Below, piece after piece: positions 8,364 to 17,738 of a stretch of 51,968 nt of DNA (the first letter of the stretch is position 1; each line of letters begins with the position of its first letter). Source of the stretch: an uncultured Verrucomicrobia subdivision 3 bacterium (GTDB lineage: Bacteria > Verrucomicrobiota > Verrucomicrobiia > Limisphaerales > UBA11358); contig CAIQWB010000051.1 in assembly GCA_903875465.1 (NCBI GenBank), positions 1 to 51,968 of the forward strand, given 5' to 3'. The notes below the pieces were generated by a model. That model saw only the letters and a program-made list of their open reading frames with translations. It was not told the origin of the DNA and did not search any database. Made by a program: the position numbers and the translations under genes.

Positions 8364-9284
8364 ATGACCAAGCCGACCAAAACCGGACTCAAGCGCAAGT
8401 TGCCGCGTTCCTTCAAGGATTTAACCCCGGCCAAGCATTTCAAACCAGCGGTCTTTTTTCGCGAACTGGTCATCAAGGCCCTGCTCACACCGCGCACCGG
8501 AAAATCCCAGGTGCCGGTCTTTCCCAAATTAAAATATGGCGAGGTGGCCATCACCTGGATCGGGCATGCGTCGTTCCTGATTCAGTTCACGGATTTAAAC
8601 CTGTTGATCGATCCGAATTTTGCGAACTGGCTGTTCCTGCTCAAGCGCATCAAGCGGGCGGGCCTGAAGCTCAAGGATTTGCCGCCCATCGATGTGGTGC
8701 TGCTCACCCACGCGCACTTTGACCATTTCCACCGCCCCACGTTGCGCCGGCTGCCGCATCCAAAAATCGGCGTGATGCCGCGCGGCGTGGGCGATCTGGC
8801 CCACAACCTGGGTTTTTCCCGCGTGATCGAACTGGACCATTGGGAGAGCTTCGGGCAGGGCGGCTGGAAGGTGACTTTTACCCCCAGCAAACACTGGGGG
8901 GCGCGCACCCTGCACGATGAACACCGGGGCTACGGCGGCTTTGTGCTGGAGCATCAGGGCCGGAAGATTTACCACGCCGGGGACAGCGCCTACTTCGACG
9001 GCTTCAAGGAAATCGGCGCGCGGCTCGCCCCGGAAATCGCCCTGCTGCCCATCGGCGCCTACTACCCGGAAACCTTCCGGCGGGTGCACATGGGACCCGA
9101 TGAGGCGATTAAGGCCTTCCAGGAGCTGGGGGCAAAATGGCTGATACCAATGCACTACGGCACCTTCCGGCTCGCGTTTGAGGAGATGGACGAGCCGCCG
9201 CGCTGGTTGCTGGAAATTGCCGCCCGGGAGCATCTCACCCGGCAGATTCGGATTTTGACCGAAGGCGTGCCCGAGGTGTTTTAA
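8364..9284 (+). CDS. MBL-fold metallo-hydrolase (UlaG / NAPE-PLD-like)
   Basis: The 306-residue protein has the metallo-beta-lactamase zinc motif THAHFDHFH near residues 113-121. It is preceded by WIGHASFLIQFTDLNLLIDPNF, and followed by SKHWGARTL, YHAGDSAYFDGF and IPMHYGTF, the order seen in UlaG-like and N-acylphosphatidylethanolamine phospholipase D-like hydrolases. No signal peptide is visible. Start ATG 8364 gives MTKPTKTGLKRKLPRSF. The stop overlaps the end of the convergent pterin-dehydratase gene by four bases. The natural substrate is unknown; a phosphodiester or lactone bond is likely from the family. Confidence 0.9.
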   Translation: MTKPTKTGLKRKLPRSFKDLTPAKHFKPAVFFRELVIKALLTPRTGKSQVPVFPKLKYGEVAITWIGHASFLIQFTDLNLLIDPNFANWLFLLKRIKRAGLKLKDLPPIDVVLLTHAHFDHFHRPTLRRLPHPKIGVMPRGVGDLAHNLGFSRVIELDHWESFGQGGWKVTFTPSKHWGARTLHDEHRGYGGFVLEHQGRKIYHAGDSAYFDGFKEIGARLAPEIALLPIGAYYPETFRRVHMGPDEAIKAFQELGAKWLIPMHYGTFRLAFEEMDEPPRWLLEIAAREHLTRQIRILTEGVPEVF

Positions 9285-9982
9285 GGACTGGCCAGATCAA
9301 TTTGCCGGGCCAGCGCAAAATCCTTCTCCGAGAGTCCCCCCGCGTCGTGAGTGGTGAGCGCCAGGGTCACCCGGTTCCAGCGAATATCAATATCCGGGTG
9401 ATGCGCCGCCGCCTCGGCCAGGCTGGCCACCTGATGCACAAACGTCATCGCGCCCAAAAAATCTTTGAACTGAAAGGTGCGCGTGATCGCCTCCCCCTGG
9501 CGCCGCCAGGCCGGCACGGTCAGGAAGGCCGAGGGCAAACGCTCGACGGACAGGCGGTCACCAGCGACCCGCAGCAACGGGGGCGGCGGCGCCAGCTCGG
9601 CCAGCCGCGGGGGCGGGCCCGACCGGTTCACGGGGGCGGACCGGGAAATGGCCATGGCTTCCTGCACCAGACTGATGCTGGTGCTCAGGGACCACAGCCA
9701 GGCCAGGCCAAAAAACAGCACCCCGGCCTGCCACCAAAAAGCCGGCACTGGCGGGGCATCCGTGCCATTCAGGGCGGCCGTCATGGGGCCCATGGTGGCT
9801 TTAAACATCCACGTGGTAATCAGCAAAAAGCCCGTCACGGAAGCGCACAACTGGCCGGCCCCGGCAAACTTTCGTCCGCCCATGAACGAACCCAAACCGG
9901 GCGTGGCAAACTGATTAATCCCCAGATAGGTCCACGCCCGGGTGACTGTCAGGCTGCGACCAGTGGCGGAAAAGAGGGCCAT
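9281..9982 (-). CDS. Membrane protein fused to a pterin-4a-carbinolamine dehydratase domain
   Basis: The 233-residue product has an N-terminal part with NQFATPGLGSFMGGR and two hydrophobic helices (CASVTGFLLITTWMF and FWWQAGVLFFGLAWLWSL). After a proline-rich linker, a C-terminal PCD/DCoH domain of about 95 residues follows. Its signature is clear: LSVERLPSAFLTVPAW, then EAAAHHPDIDIRWNRVTLALTTHDAGGLSEKDFALARQID. PCD enzymes recycle 4a-hydroxytetrahydropterin and normally are about 100-residue soluble proteins. Start 9982 is 7 bases after the stop of the GYF-domain gene, so both form an operon. No aromatic amino-acid hydroxylase lies nearby, so the role of the anchored domain is open. Confidence 0.82.
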   Translation of the reverse strand: MALFSATGRSLTVTRAWTYLGINQFATPGLGSFMGGRKFAGAGQLCASVTGFLLITTWMFKATMGPMTAALNGTDAPPVPAFWWQAGVLFFGLAWLWSLSTSISLVQEAMAISRSAPVNRSGPPPRLAELAPPPPLLRVAGDRLSVERLPSAFLTVPAWRRQGEAITRTFQFKDFLGAMTFVHQVASLAEAAAHHPDIDIRWNRVTLALTTHDAGGLSEKDFALARQIDLASP

Positions 9983-9989
9983 GGGCGGG

Positions 9990-10670
9990 TTAGTGGAACT
10001 GCCCCTTGATGCCCGGTTTGCGGAGGGCCACAATCGCCCAAATGCCGAAGGGCAGGCCCAGCAAGCACATGGGCGTCATGCAGGGCAGGATGGCCAGAAT
10101 GGCCGCGATCAAACTGAATTCGTAGTTCCGCAGGGCTTTCATGTGCCAGGCACCCAGGGCAATGAGCACGGAGATGGCCAGCATGAACAGGTCGTTGCCC
10201 ACGGAAAAGGCCGTGCCGCAAAAGAATTTGATCATGGGACCATTGAGCATGGCCTGCACCTGGGGATCTTTCACATCCACCATGGGCGTGACCAATTTCG
10301 TAAACTCCTCAAACTTATGGTTCGGCGTAAAGGCATCGCCCAGCAAAATATAAAGGGACCACAGGCTGTTGAGCACGCCGGTGACAAGCAGGGAGGAGGC
10401 CGGGCTGCGGACCACGTCCAGGGCGTCTGCTGGGCTGCCCTCGCGCGCCCGGCTCGGCAGGGCGGTCAGCGGGGGCGGGGTGGTGCCCCGGGGCGTGGGA
10501 GCGCTGGCAAATTCCGGGAAGGTCGCGAGGGGGCGCCACTCGGTGTCGCTATCGGACCGCATCAAGGAATTGGCATCCAGCCGGCCTTCCGCCTGCCATT
10601 GCCGCACTTCTTCCGCGGTCACCGGACCGTATTCTTTTTTGTCCCCGCCGATGATGGTATAGTTCGCCAT
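9990..10670 (-). CDS. GYF-domain (DUF4339-type) membrane protein
   Basis: The 226-residue protein begins with a GYF_2/DUF4339 domain (MANYTIIGGDKKEYGPVTAEEVRQWQAEGRLDA), in which the GPVT and W positions are diagnostic. A Pro/Thr-rich linker follows, then at least three hydrophobic segments in the C-terminal half. The last segment (MCLLGLPFGIWAIVALRKPGIK) is typical of DUF4190-like tails. GYF-type domains bind peptides. It probably sits in the inner membrane with the GYF domain in the cytoplasm. It precedes the pterin dehydratase fusion by 7 bases. Confidence 0.85.
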   Translation of the reverse strand: MANYTIIGGDKKEYGPVTAEEVRQWQAEGRLDANSLMRSDSDTEWRPLATFPEFASAPTPRGTTPPPLTALPSRAREGSPADALDVVRSPASSLLVTGVLNSLWSLYILLGDAFTPNHKFEEFTKLVTPMVDVKDPQVQAMLNGPMIKFFCGTAFSVGNDLFMLAISVLIALGAWHMKALRNYEFSLIAAILAILPCMTPMCLLGLPFGIWAIVALRKPGIKGQFH

Positions 10671-10806
10671 AGTCGTTCTGCTTCATGGTGTTCTAGTTCA
10701 TCGGCGGGAGGGGCGCAAGCTCTGGGTGGGTCAATTCTGCGGGTGCGCGCCGGGTCCGCTCCCACCAAAGGGGCTTTCCTTTGGCCGCCAGCCGGGTAAT
10801 TTGGCG

Positions 10807-12033
10807 GTGGTGAAGCCTGACGAATCCACTTTAAACCAGCCGGCCGCCGCACCCGCCTCGTGGTTGCTCGATCCGGGCGTGACCTACCTCAACCACGGCG
10901 CCTTTGGCGCTTGTCCCCGCCCCGTGCTGGCCGCCCAAACCGCATGGCGCGAGCGGCTGGAGCGGCAGCCGTTGCATTTCCTCGTCCGGGAATTGGAACC
11001 CGCGTGGGATGCCGCGCGGACGGCCCTGGCCCAGTTTGTGGAAGCCCGCCCGGAAGATGTGGTGTTCGTGCCCAACGCCACCGCCGGCGTCAACACTGTG
11101 TTGCGCTCCCTGGTTTTTCAACCGGGCGACGAGTTGCTGGTCACAAACCAGGAATACAACGCCTGCCGCAACGCCCTGGACTTCGTGGCGGAACGTTCGG
11201 GCGCCCGGATCGTGGTGGCGCGCCTGCCCTTTCCATTGTCGCACGCGGAGGAACTGGTCGCCCCCATTCTGGCGGCGGTGACCCCGCGCACCCGGCTGGC
11301 CTTGCTGGATCATGTGACCAGCCAGACCGGCCTGGTCCTGCCCATCGCCCGGCTGGTGGCGGCCCTGCGGGAGCGGGGTGTGGAGACGCTCGTGGATGGG
11401 GCCCACGCCCCGGGCATGGTGCCCCTGCGCCTCCACGAACTCGGCGCCGCCTATTACACGGGCAATTGCCACAAATGGTTGTGCGCCCCCAAGGGCGCGG
11501 CGTTGCTGCACGTGCGGCGCGACCTGCAAGCGGCCATCCGCCCCTTGATTATTAGTCACGGTGCGAATTCAGCGCGGACCGACCGGTCGCGTTTTCTCTT
11601 GGAATTTGCCTGGCCGGGAACCTGGGATCCCTCCGCCAGCCTGAGCGTGCCGGTGGCGCTGGAATTTATGGCCGCGCAAGTGCCCGGGGGATGGCCCGCG
11701 ATCATGGCCCGCAACCGGGCCCTGGCACTGGCGGGCCGGAGCATTCTGACCCGCCTCCTGGGCGTGGCCGAACCGTGCCCGGCAGAATTCATTGGCTCCC
11801 TGGCCGCCGTGCCCCTGCCGGACGCGCCCCCGGGGGCCGGCCCGCGACTGCCCTACAATGAGTATCCCCTCCAGGACGCCTTGCGCTGGCGACATGGCAT
11901 TGAGGTGCCGGTCATTGCCTGGCCGGCCCCGCCCCGGCGATTCGTGCGCCTTTCCGCCCAGCTATACAATTCCCGCCCGCAATACGAATGGCTGGCCCGG
12001 GCACTGGCGGCAGAACTGGCGGCGGAAGGCTGA
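10807..12033 (+). CDS. Aminotransferase class V, isopenicillin-N epimerase-like
   Basis: This fold-type I PLP enzyme has YLNHGAFGACPRPV near the N-terminus, FVPNATAGVNTVL in the cofactor site, LVDGAHAPGMVPL with the PLP-binding Asp, and YYTGNCHKWLCAPKG with the Schiff-base Lys. These motifs and their order match the isopenicillin-N epimerase/cysteine desulfurase-like subfamily. The start is uncertain: no ATG precedes the conserved region, and GTG codons at 10726, 10807 and 10810 are candidates. I chose 10807 because homologues begin shortly before the WLLDPGVTYLNHG segment. No iron-sulfur assembly or beta-lactam genes are near, so the substrate is unknown. Confidence 0.87.
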   Translation: MVKPDESTLNQPAAAPASWLLDPGVTYLNHGAFGACPRPVLAAQTAWRERLERQPLHFLVRELEPAWDAARTALAQFVEARPEDVVFVPNATAGVNTVLRSLVFQPGDELLVTNQEYNACRNALDFVAERSGARIVVARLPFPLSHAEELVAPILAAVTPRTRLALLDHVTSQTGLVLPIARLVAALRERGVETLVDGAHAPGMVPLRLHELGAAYYTGNCHKWLCAPKGAALLHVRRDLQAAIRPLIISHGANSARTDRSRFLLEFAWPGTWDPSASLSVPVALEFMAAQVPGGWPAIMARNRALALAGRSILTRLLGVAEPCPAEFIGSLAAVPLPDAPPGAGPRLPYNEYPLQDALRWRHGIEVPVIAWPAPPRRFVRLSAQLYNSRPQYEWLARALAAELAAEG

Positions 12034-12050
12034 CCGCCCGGACCGTGGGC

Positions 12051-15000
12051 TTATTGCCCCACAATGCGGTAAAAGGCCGCCGGACTGGCCGGTTGTAAAA
12101 TAAAGGTGTTCGAACGGAGGACGCCGCTGGCATTCACCCAGTTGCTGCCCGCCAGCTTCGTGGCCATTTGCACTTGGAACGGCGCAATTCCCCCGGTCCA
12201 TCCCAGCCACAGGTTGGTCGGGGTGCTGGTGATGCTCGGCACAATCGGCGGGGCCGGCAGCACGGTGATATAAAACGTGGCGGAATTCGACCGGCCGTCG
12301 GTGGCCCGCACGCTCACTCCAAAGGTGTTCGTGCCAATATTCATGGAAAGGGGCGTGCCACTGAGATCTCCAGCGGGCACCAGGTTCAACCACGCCGGCC
12401 CGCTGGCCAGCGTGAACGTGAGCGCCGCCCCATTGGCCCCGGTGATCTGGGCGGCCAGATTGGCGGCATACCTCTGTCCCGCCACCACGGCCGGCTCGGT
12501 GAACGGATTGGAGGAAAAGTTCAGCCCAGGATTGGTCACGGTCAGCATGCCATTCTGGAGGGTGACGAGATAATTCGTCAGCAAGCCCGCCGGATCCACC
12601 AGCGTGGGCACGATCGCATAACTACCCGCCGGACTGTTCAGGGTTGCCAGGGAGGTGTAAATCGCACTGATATTATCCCCGTTCTGAAGCCCGGTCAGGG
12701 TGCCGTTGAAAACGGGATTGGTCGTGCCATAGCCGCGCGCGGCATTGCTGGCGGTCACTGTTAAAGGCGCGGGCTGGACCAGCAGGCTCACCGTGCTGGT
12801 CACGCTAAAATAATCCACCGTGTCCGTGGGCTGGCAGGTCACTGCCAGCGTATTGGTTCCCGTGCCTGGGACCGTGCCCGCCGGCGGGCTGTACACCAGG
12901 GTTCCGGGCGTGCTGACGGTGGCGTTCAATTGGTTGGTGCCCAGGGCCCCGCCATAAACCAGGGCGGCGGGATTCGTCCAGGTAATCACCGGCGTGGCGG
13001 GGCTGACGGTCACATTCACATTCGTGACCACATTTGCGTAGTCCGTGCTGTCCGTGGGAATAAACGTCACGCTCTGCGCCGCCGTGCCCGTGTTCGGTGT
13101 GGTGGCCGCCGTGGTGAAGAAAAAGCTCCCCGCCACCGAAGCCACCCCGCCGCTCAGGGTGGAACTGCCCAGGCTTTGCCCGTAGGTAATGGGGCTGGCC
13201 ACCGGCAGGGTGATAATCGCCGGGCGGAGCACGGGGGCCAGGCTGATGGCCAGGATGATCACGTTGGGGTTGGCCGGCAGTTTGAGGCTTTGCAACACCT
13301 TGGTCGCATTGAGCTTGAAGCCATATCCATAAATGTTAAACGTCCGGTTGTCCGCCGTGCCATCGCTGCTGTTGCGGTGCCCCTGCGGCAGGGCCTGGAC
13401 TTCACCGGCATAACCCTGGGGGGAGAACCAGTCACTGAGGCTCTGGACAAACGCGGACGAGGTGCCGTCCGTGTATTTGACCGTGAAGGTTTGGCTGGCC
13501 TGGCTGCCTTGCACCCCCGAGCCCAGCATCCGCAAAAAGGCGAAGTTGCCGGCGGGCAGGTTGAGGGTCTGGTTGGTGGCGCTGATGACATTGGTGACGT
13601 TGGCCGGCCCAAAGTTAAACAGCATGTTGGTCCAGGTTTGCGCCCCGCCCAGCAGCGAGGCGGAATAGGCCGCACCACCACCATCAATGCCGCCGGTGGC
13701 CGGATTCGTGAACGTCGTGCCGTCGGTGTACAAGCCCGGCCGGTTGTAGTAACCCGCCAGCGGGGCGCTGACCGGCTCATTCGCCAGCGCCAGCGCCAGC
13801 AGCTCCACGTTGGCATTATTCGGCAGCATCACGCTTTTGACCGTTTTCGTCTGGTTGAGCGTCAGGTTGTAGCCATAAAGATTGACCGCCGTGTAAACAT
13901 CCTTGGAGCCGCCGCCATTATTACGGTAGCCCATCGGCACCACCACGGATTCCCCGGCGTAATGTTGCGGATTCGCCCAGTCGCTAAAGCTTTGAATATT
14001 CGTGGTCGTGGAACTGTCCGTGTAAGTCACGATGAACGTCTGCGCGGGCTGGCTGCCATTCACCGCCGTGCCCAGGATTTGCAAACTGGTGAAATTACCG
14101 GCGGGCAGCGTTACGGTCTGGCCCGCACAACTGATCACATCATTCGCGTTGGTCGGCCCGAGCGGGAAGACCAGTCCGTTCCAACTGGGAGCCCTGCCCA
14201 CGAGATTGGCGGAATAAGCATAGCCGCCCGCATCCAGCCCCCCGCTGAAACTGCGACCATCCGTCCACAAGCCTGCCCGGTTATAAATGCCCGTCAACGT
14301 GACCGTGGCCGCCCCCGGCAGTGGGGCGGTGACCACCAGCGTCAGGGTAATGGCATGAACCAGTGCCCCGGAGGTGCCGGTCAGGGTGATGACGTTGGTG
14401 CCCAGGGACGAGGCGCTGGTCGCGGTCAGCGTCAATAACGCCGTCGTGCTGGTGGTGGCCGGACTGACTACGGCCGTGACTCCCGCCGGCACACCCGTGA
14501 CGGTAAAAGTGACGGCCCCGGCATAGCCGTTCAGACGTGTGACGACCATGGCACTGGTGGCCGCCCCGCCCCGGACCAGGCTCACTCCGGCCGGTGAAGT
14601 GTAAAACGTGAAATCGTTCGTGCCGCTGCCGGCCAGGGCCGCCAGGGTGTTGCTGCCGGTGGGTGTGCCCCAGCCGGTGCACAAATCATAGCCGGTGACT
14701 GCGGGAAACCGGGTGGGATTCTGGCTGTTGAAATTATTGCCCGTCACAATGTCGTGAAAACAATTGGTATAGGTGGTGCGGGGTCCCTTGCCGAAGGCGT
14801 AAAGGGCCGGGTTGGCAAAACCAATCGCCGGTTTGCCCAGCGCCGCCGCCTGCTGGTTGGCCAGTGCCATGAACCCCGTCCACAGCGGCGAGGAGCAACT
14901 GGTGCCGCCCACCGTGCCCGCCGCCGATCCATTCTTGAAAATTAAATACACGCCGTCGGCGGGCATGCTTACATCGGGATAATTGCGGTAGTTGGTGGAG

Positions 15001-16283
15001 CCCAGATTGGAACTCATGGCCAGGCCCTGCTGCCAGTTGGGAATGCCATACCCGCTGATGCCCCCGCCACTGCCGCCATTATTGCCCCAGTTCCAGGTGG
15101 TTTCCGCACTCCACGCCCCGCCCGCCCCGCTGGTGGACAACGTCGTGCCGCCCACAATCGTCGCGTAAGGATTGCCCGTCAACCCGGTCCCACCATTCAA
15201 ATCCGCATCGCCATCACCCGAGGCCTGGCTCATGGCCTGGCCCTGGACCAGAAATTGTTGGCAGGATTGAATGATCCCCGCATCTATTTCAAACCCGTAT
15301 GATAAGGTCATTTGCTTGGCCAGATTGTCGCTGGCAATGCGGTTGAAAATATCCGCGCCATTGCCCTCATAATTCAAAACCACCGCCCCCGGCGCCATGG
15401 CGAGGGCCATGCAAATATCCAGCGCCTCCTCCCCGTCGTCCTGGTTGGTGCCCGCCGGAATGCCCGTCCAGCCAGACAACAGCACATTGGTCACCGCCAG
15501 GTTGGTGGGCAGTTTGGCGGCAATTTCATACTGGTAAATGTCATTCGTATAGTAAGGCCCTCCCACATCAATCACCGCGATATACTGGCCGGCCCCCGTG
15601 TTGGTCACCCCCGGGGCATGGGCGGCGCGAAAGTCCTTCCCCATGAAATTGCCACCCGGACCGGAACCCGTGTAATCCGCCGTGATCCCATTGGTGGCCA
15701 GCGGCACGGGCTTCAAGTGGCCGCCCAGCCGGTAAGGCAGCATGAAATTATCCAGGCCGCGCACATGCAGCAGCGGAATGTTGGTGTCCACCACCGGGTC
15801 CGTGTCCGGCGCGTAAAATTGCCGGGGTTCCGTCGGGTGCGCATAGTGGTGCAGCTTGATATGGAAGGCCTTCTGAATGTTGCCGGCCGGCGCCTCCACA
15901 TCCACCAGCATCCGGTTGGTCCACCGGCCCGTGATCTGCAAACCATTGGTCCGCGCAAATTCCACCACCGCTTGATATTCCGCCTCGGTCGGGCCAAACC
16001 GCTGGTTAAATTGGTCCGGCGTCAGCCATTGATGATAATTCGTGCTCGCCGGATCGCTCAATTGCCCGATCAAGGCCGTCAAACCCTCCGGGTGATGCAG
16101 CGGCAGGGAAAGCACCAGTTGCAAACGATTGGTTTCGGAAAAGGCCGCCAACGGTTGCAGCCGCGCCACCGCCGCCGGCACATGGCCGGGAATCGTGCGG
16201 TGCTCCCGGGCCTGGGTGGACTGCCAGTTCGCCAGCACAAACAAGGAAAGGCCCATGAAAAGTCGAAGTGCCTGGCGGTTCAT
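12051..16283 (-). CDS. Secreted sedolisin (S53) protease with repeated C-terminal modules
   Basis: The 1410-residue protein starts with a signal peptide (MNRQALRLFMGLSLFVLANW). A pro-kumamolisin-type prodomain (about 40-190) and a sedolisin domain (about 220-550) follow. The catalytic Glu and Asp are in GEEALDI (E285, D289) and the nucleophile is in GTSCSSP (S462). The calcium site is FHDIVTGNN with the closing GYDLCTGWGTP. After an Ig-like stretch, two copies of a module of roughly 180 residues begin YNRAGLWTDG and YNRPGLYTDG. MBG-like and Ig-like repeats follow, ending in a putative cell-surface region. It is an acid-active serine-carboxyl endopeptidase by family, likely secreted or surface attached. 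Start 16283 is chosen for the signal peptide. Confidence 0.93.
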   Translation of the reverse strand: MNRQALRLFMGLSLFVLANWQSTQAREHRTIPGHVPAAVARLQPLAAFSETNRLQLVLSLPLHHPEGLTALIGQLSDPASTNYHQWLTPDQFNQRFGPTEAEYQAVVEFARTNGLQITGRWTNRMLVDVEAPAGNIQKAFHIKLHHYAHPTEPRQFYAPDTDPVVDTNIPLLHVRGLDNFMLPYRLGGHLKPVPLATNGITADYTGSGPGGNFMGKDFRAAHAPGVTNTGAGQYIAVIDVGGPYYTNDIYQYEIAAKLPTNLAVTNVLLSGWTGIPAGTNQDDGEEALDICMALAMAPGAVVLNYEGNGADIFNRIASDNLAKQMTLSYGFEIDAGIIQSCQQFLVQGQAMSQASGDGDADLNGGTGLTGNPYATIVGGTTLSTSGAGGAWSAETTWNWGNNGGSGGGISGYGIPNWQQGLAMSSNLGSTNYRNYPDVSMPADGVYLIFKNGSAAGTVGGTSCSSPLWTGFMALANQQAAALGKPAIGFANPALYAFGKGPRTTYTNCFHDIVTGNNFNSQNPTRFPAVTGYDLCTGWGTPTGSNTLAALAGSGTNDFTFYTSPAGVSLVRGGAATSAMVVTRLNGYAGAVTFTVTGVPAGVTAVVSPATTSTTALLTLTATSASSLGTNVITLTGTSGALVHAITLTLVVTAPLPGAATVTLTGIYNRAGLWTDGRSFSGGLDAGGYAYSANLVGRAPSWNGLVFPLGPTNANDVISCAGQTVTLPAGNFTSLQILGTAVNGSQPAQTFIVTYTDSSTTTNIQSFSDWANPQHYAGESVVVPMGYRNNGGGSKDVYTAVNLYGYNLTLNQTKTVKSVMLPNNANVELLALALANEPVSAPLAGYYNRPGLYTDGTTFTNPATGGIDGGGAAYSASLLGGAQTWTNMLFNFGPANVTNVISATNQTLNLPAGNFAFLRMLGSGVQGSQASQTFTVKYTDGTSSAFVQSLSDWFSPQGYAGEVQALPQGHRNSSDGTADNRTFNIYGYGFKLNATKVLQSLKLPANPNVIILAISLAPVLRPAIITLPVASPITYGQSLGSSTLSGGVASVAGSFFFTTAATTPNTGTAAQSVTFIPTDSTDYANVVTNVNVTVSPATPVITWTNPAALVYGGALGTNQLNATVSTPGTLVYSPPAGTVPGTGTNTLAVTCQPTDTVDYFSVTSTVSLLVQPAPLTVTASNAARGYGTTNPVFNGTLTGLQNGDNISAIYTSLATLNSPAGSYAIVPTLVDPAGLLTNYLVTLQNGMLTVTNPGLNFSSNPFTEPAVVAGQRYAANLAAQITGANGAALTFTLASGPAWLNLVPAGDLSGTPLSMNIGTNTFGVSVRATDGRSNSATFYITVLPAPPIVPSITSTPTNLWLGWTGGIAPFQVQMATKLAGSNWVNASGVLRSNTFILQPASPAAFYRIVGQ

Positions 16284-16437
16284 GGAGCGGAATTTATTAC
16301 AAATCAACTTTGCCCGCAAGGGTTTGCACCGTTCGCCGCCGGGCGCAACTCGACTGCCCGAGCCCGCTCGTGTCCGCCTCATTTTGCCCCCGTGTTCCGT
16401 TTGCCCTGGCCCAGGATAATGCTTATGTTGTGTGGCG

Positions 16438-17685
16438 ATGACCGTTTCCCTCCTGCGCAAACCGCTCTCTCCGGCCTGGATTTTGGGCATCCTCACCGGC
16501 CTCAATCTGTTCAATTACCTCGACCGCTTTGTCCTCTCGGCCGTGCTGACCCCGCTGCAACACGACCTGGGCATCAATGATGGCCAGGCGGGCCGGCTCG
16601 TAACGGCCTTCATGATTGGCTATTTTCTCACCTCGCCCGTCTTCGGCTGGCTGGGCGACCGCGCCTCGCGCAAATGGCTCATCGCCGCCGGCATTTTCGT
16701 GTGGAGCGTGGGCACCATCCTGACCGGTTACGCGGCCACGTTTGCCGTCATGGTGGGCTTTCGCATGCTGGTCGGCCTGGGCGAGGCGAGCTACGCCACC
16801 ATCAGTCCGAGTTTGATTTCGGATAGTTTTGTGCCGGCCAAACGGAACAATGCCCTGACGATTTTTTATGTGGCCATTCCCGTGGGCGCGGCCCTGGGCA
16901 CCATTATTGGCGGGTACGTCGCCACCCATTGGGGCTGGCGGCATGCCTTCATCTGGGCGGGCGTGCCGGGACTGTTCCTCGCCCTTGTATTGCTGCCGTT
17001 TGCCGAACGGGCGCGCGGCCAGGCCGAGGGGCAGACCGTGGCGGCGGCCAAACACCCCGGCGTGCGCGACATCCTGAATCTCTTGCGCATCCCCGATTAC
17101 CTCCTGGTGGTCCTGGGCTACACGGCCTATACCTTCGCCCTGGGCGCTTTCGGCCATTGGGGCCCCACCTTTCTCCACCGTGCCCACGGGGTGGCGGTGG
17201 CGCAGGCGGGCGAGTTTTTCGGGGCCGTGCTCGTGGTGGCCGGCCTCGTGGGCACCTTGATCGGCGGCTTCGCCGCCACCGCCTGGCAAAAGCGCAATCC
17301 CGCCGGTTACGCGTGGACCCTCGGACTCTCCGCGCTGGTGGCCGTGCCCCTCGCCTTCGGAGCGTTCCTGGCCACGTCCACGTTTTGGTCCATGGTCGGA
17401 CTGGCGGCCGCCATGTTCTTCCTGTTCCTGTCCACTGGCCCGGTGAACACCCTCATTCTGGAATCCGCCCCGGTGAATCTGCGCTCCAGCGCCATGGCCG
17501 TTTCCATCTTTATGATCCACCTGTTCGGCGACATGTGGTCGCCGGAAATCGTCGGCCGCCTGGCCGATGCCTTCGGCGGTAACCTGGCGAAAGCCGTGTT
17601 GATCTTGCCGGTGGCACTGTTCGTGGCCAGCCTGCTATGGCTGGCCCTGGCGGTGAAAACCATGCGGAAACCAAAAGCGGCCTGA
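16438..17685 (+). CDS. MFS transporter (spinster-like)
   Basis: The 415-residue protein has about twelve hydrophobic helices. It carries the MFS motif A-like GWLGDRASRKWLI between helices 2 and 3, and an N-terminal NLFNYLDRFVLSAVLTPLQ typical of the spinster-type major facilitators. The start may be ATG 16438 or GTG 16432; neither has a strong ribosome-binding site. It lies divergent to the sedolisin gene, with about 150 bases between them. The substrate is unknown; bacterial spinster-like members carry organic acids, sugars or lipids. Confidence 0.92.
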   Translation: MTVSLLRKPLSPAWILGILTGLNLFNYLDRFVLSAVLTPLQHDLGINDGQAGRLVTAFMIGYFLTSPVFGWLGDRASRKWLIAAGIFVWSVGTILTGYAATFAVMVGFRMLVGLGEASYATISPSLISDSFVPAKRNNALTIFYVAIPVGAALGTIIGGYVATHWGWRHAFIWAGVPGLFLALVLLPFAERARGQAEGQTVAAAKHPGVRDILNLLRIPDYLLVVLGYTAYTFALGAFGHWGPTFLHRAHGVAVAQAGEFFGAVLVVAGLVGTLIGGFAATAWQKRNPAGYAWTLGLSALVAVPLAFGAFLATSTFWSMVGLAAAMFFLFLSTGPVNTLILESAPVNLRSSAMAVSIFMIHLFGDMWSPEIVGRLADAFGGNLAKAVLILPVALFVASLLWLALAVKTMRKPKAA

Positions 17686-17738
17686 TTTTTATGGGCGCTG
17701 TGAACCGGTGACTGGCAACCACCCGTTGCCCGCCAAAA

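Noticed and set aside
12930-14438. Long plus-strand frames opposite the sedolisin gene
   Set aside because: They are Gly/Arg/His-rich antisense shadows of a repetitive coding sequence.
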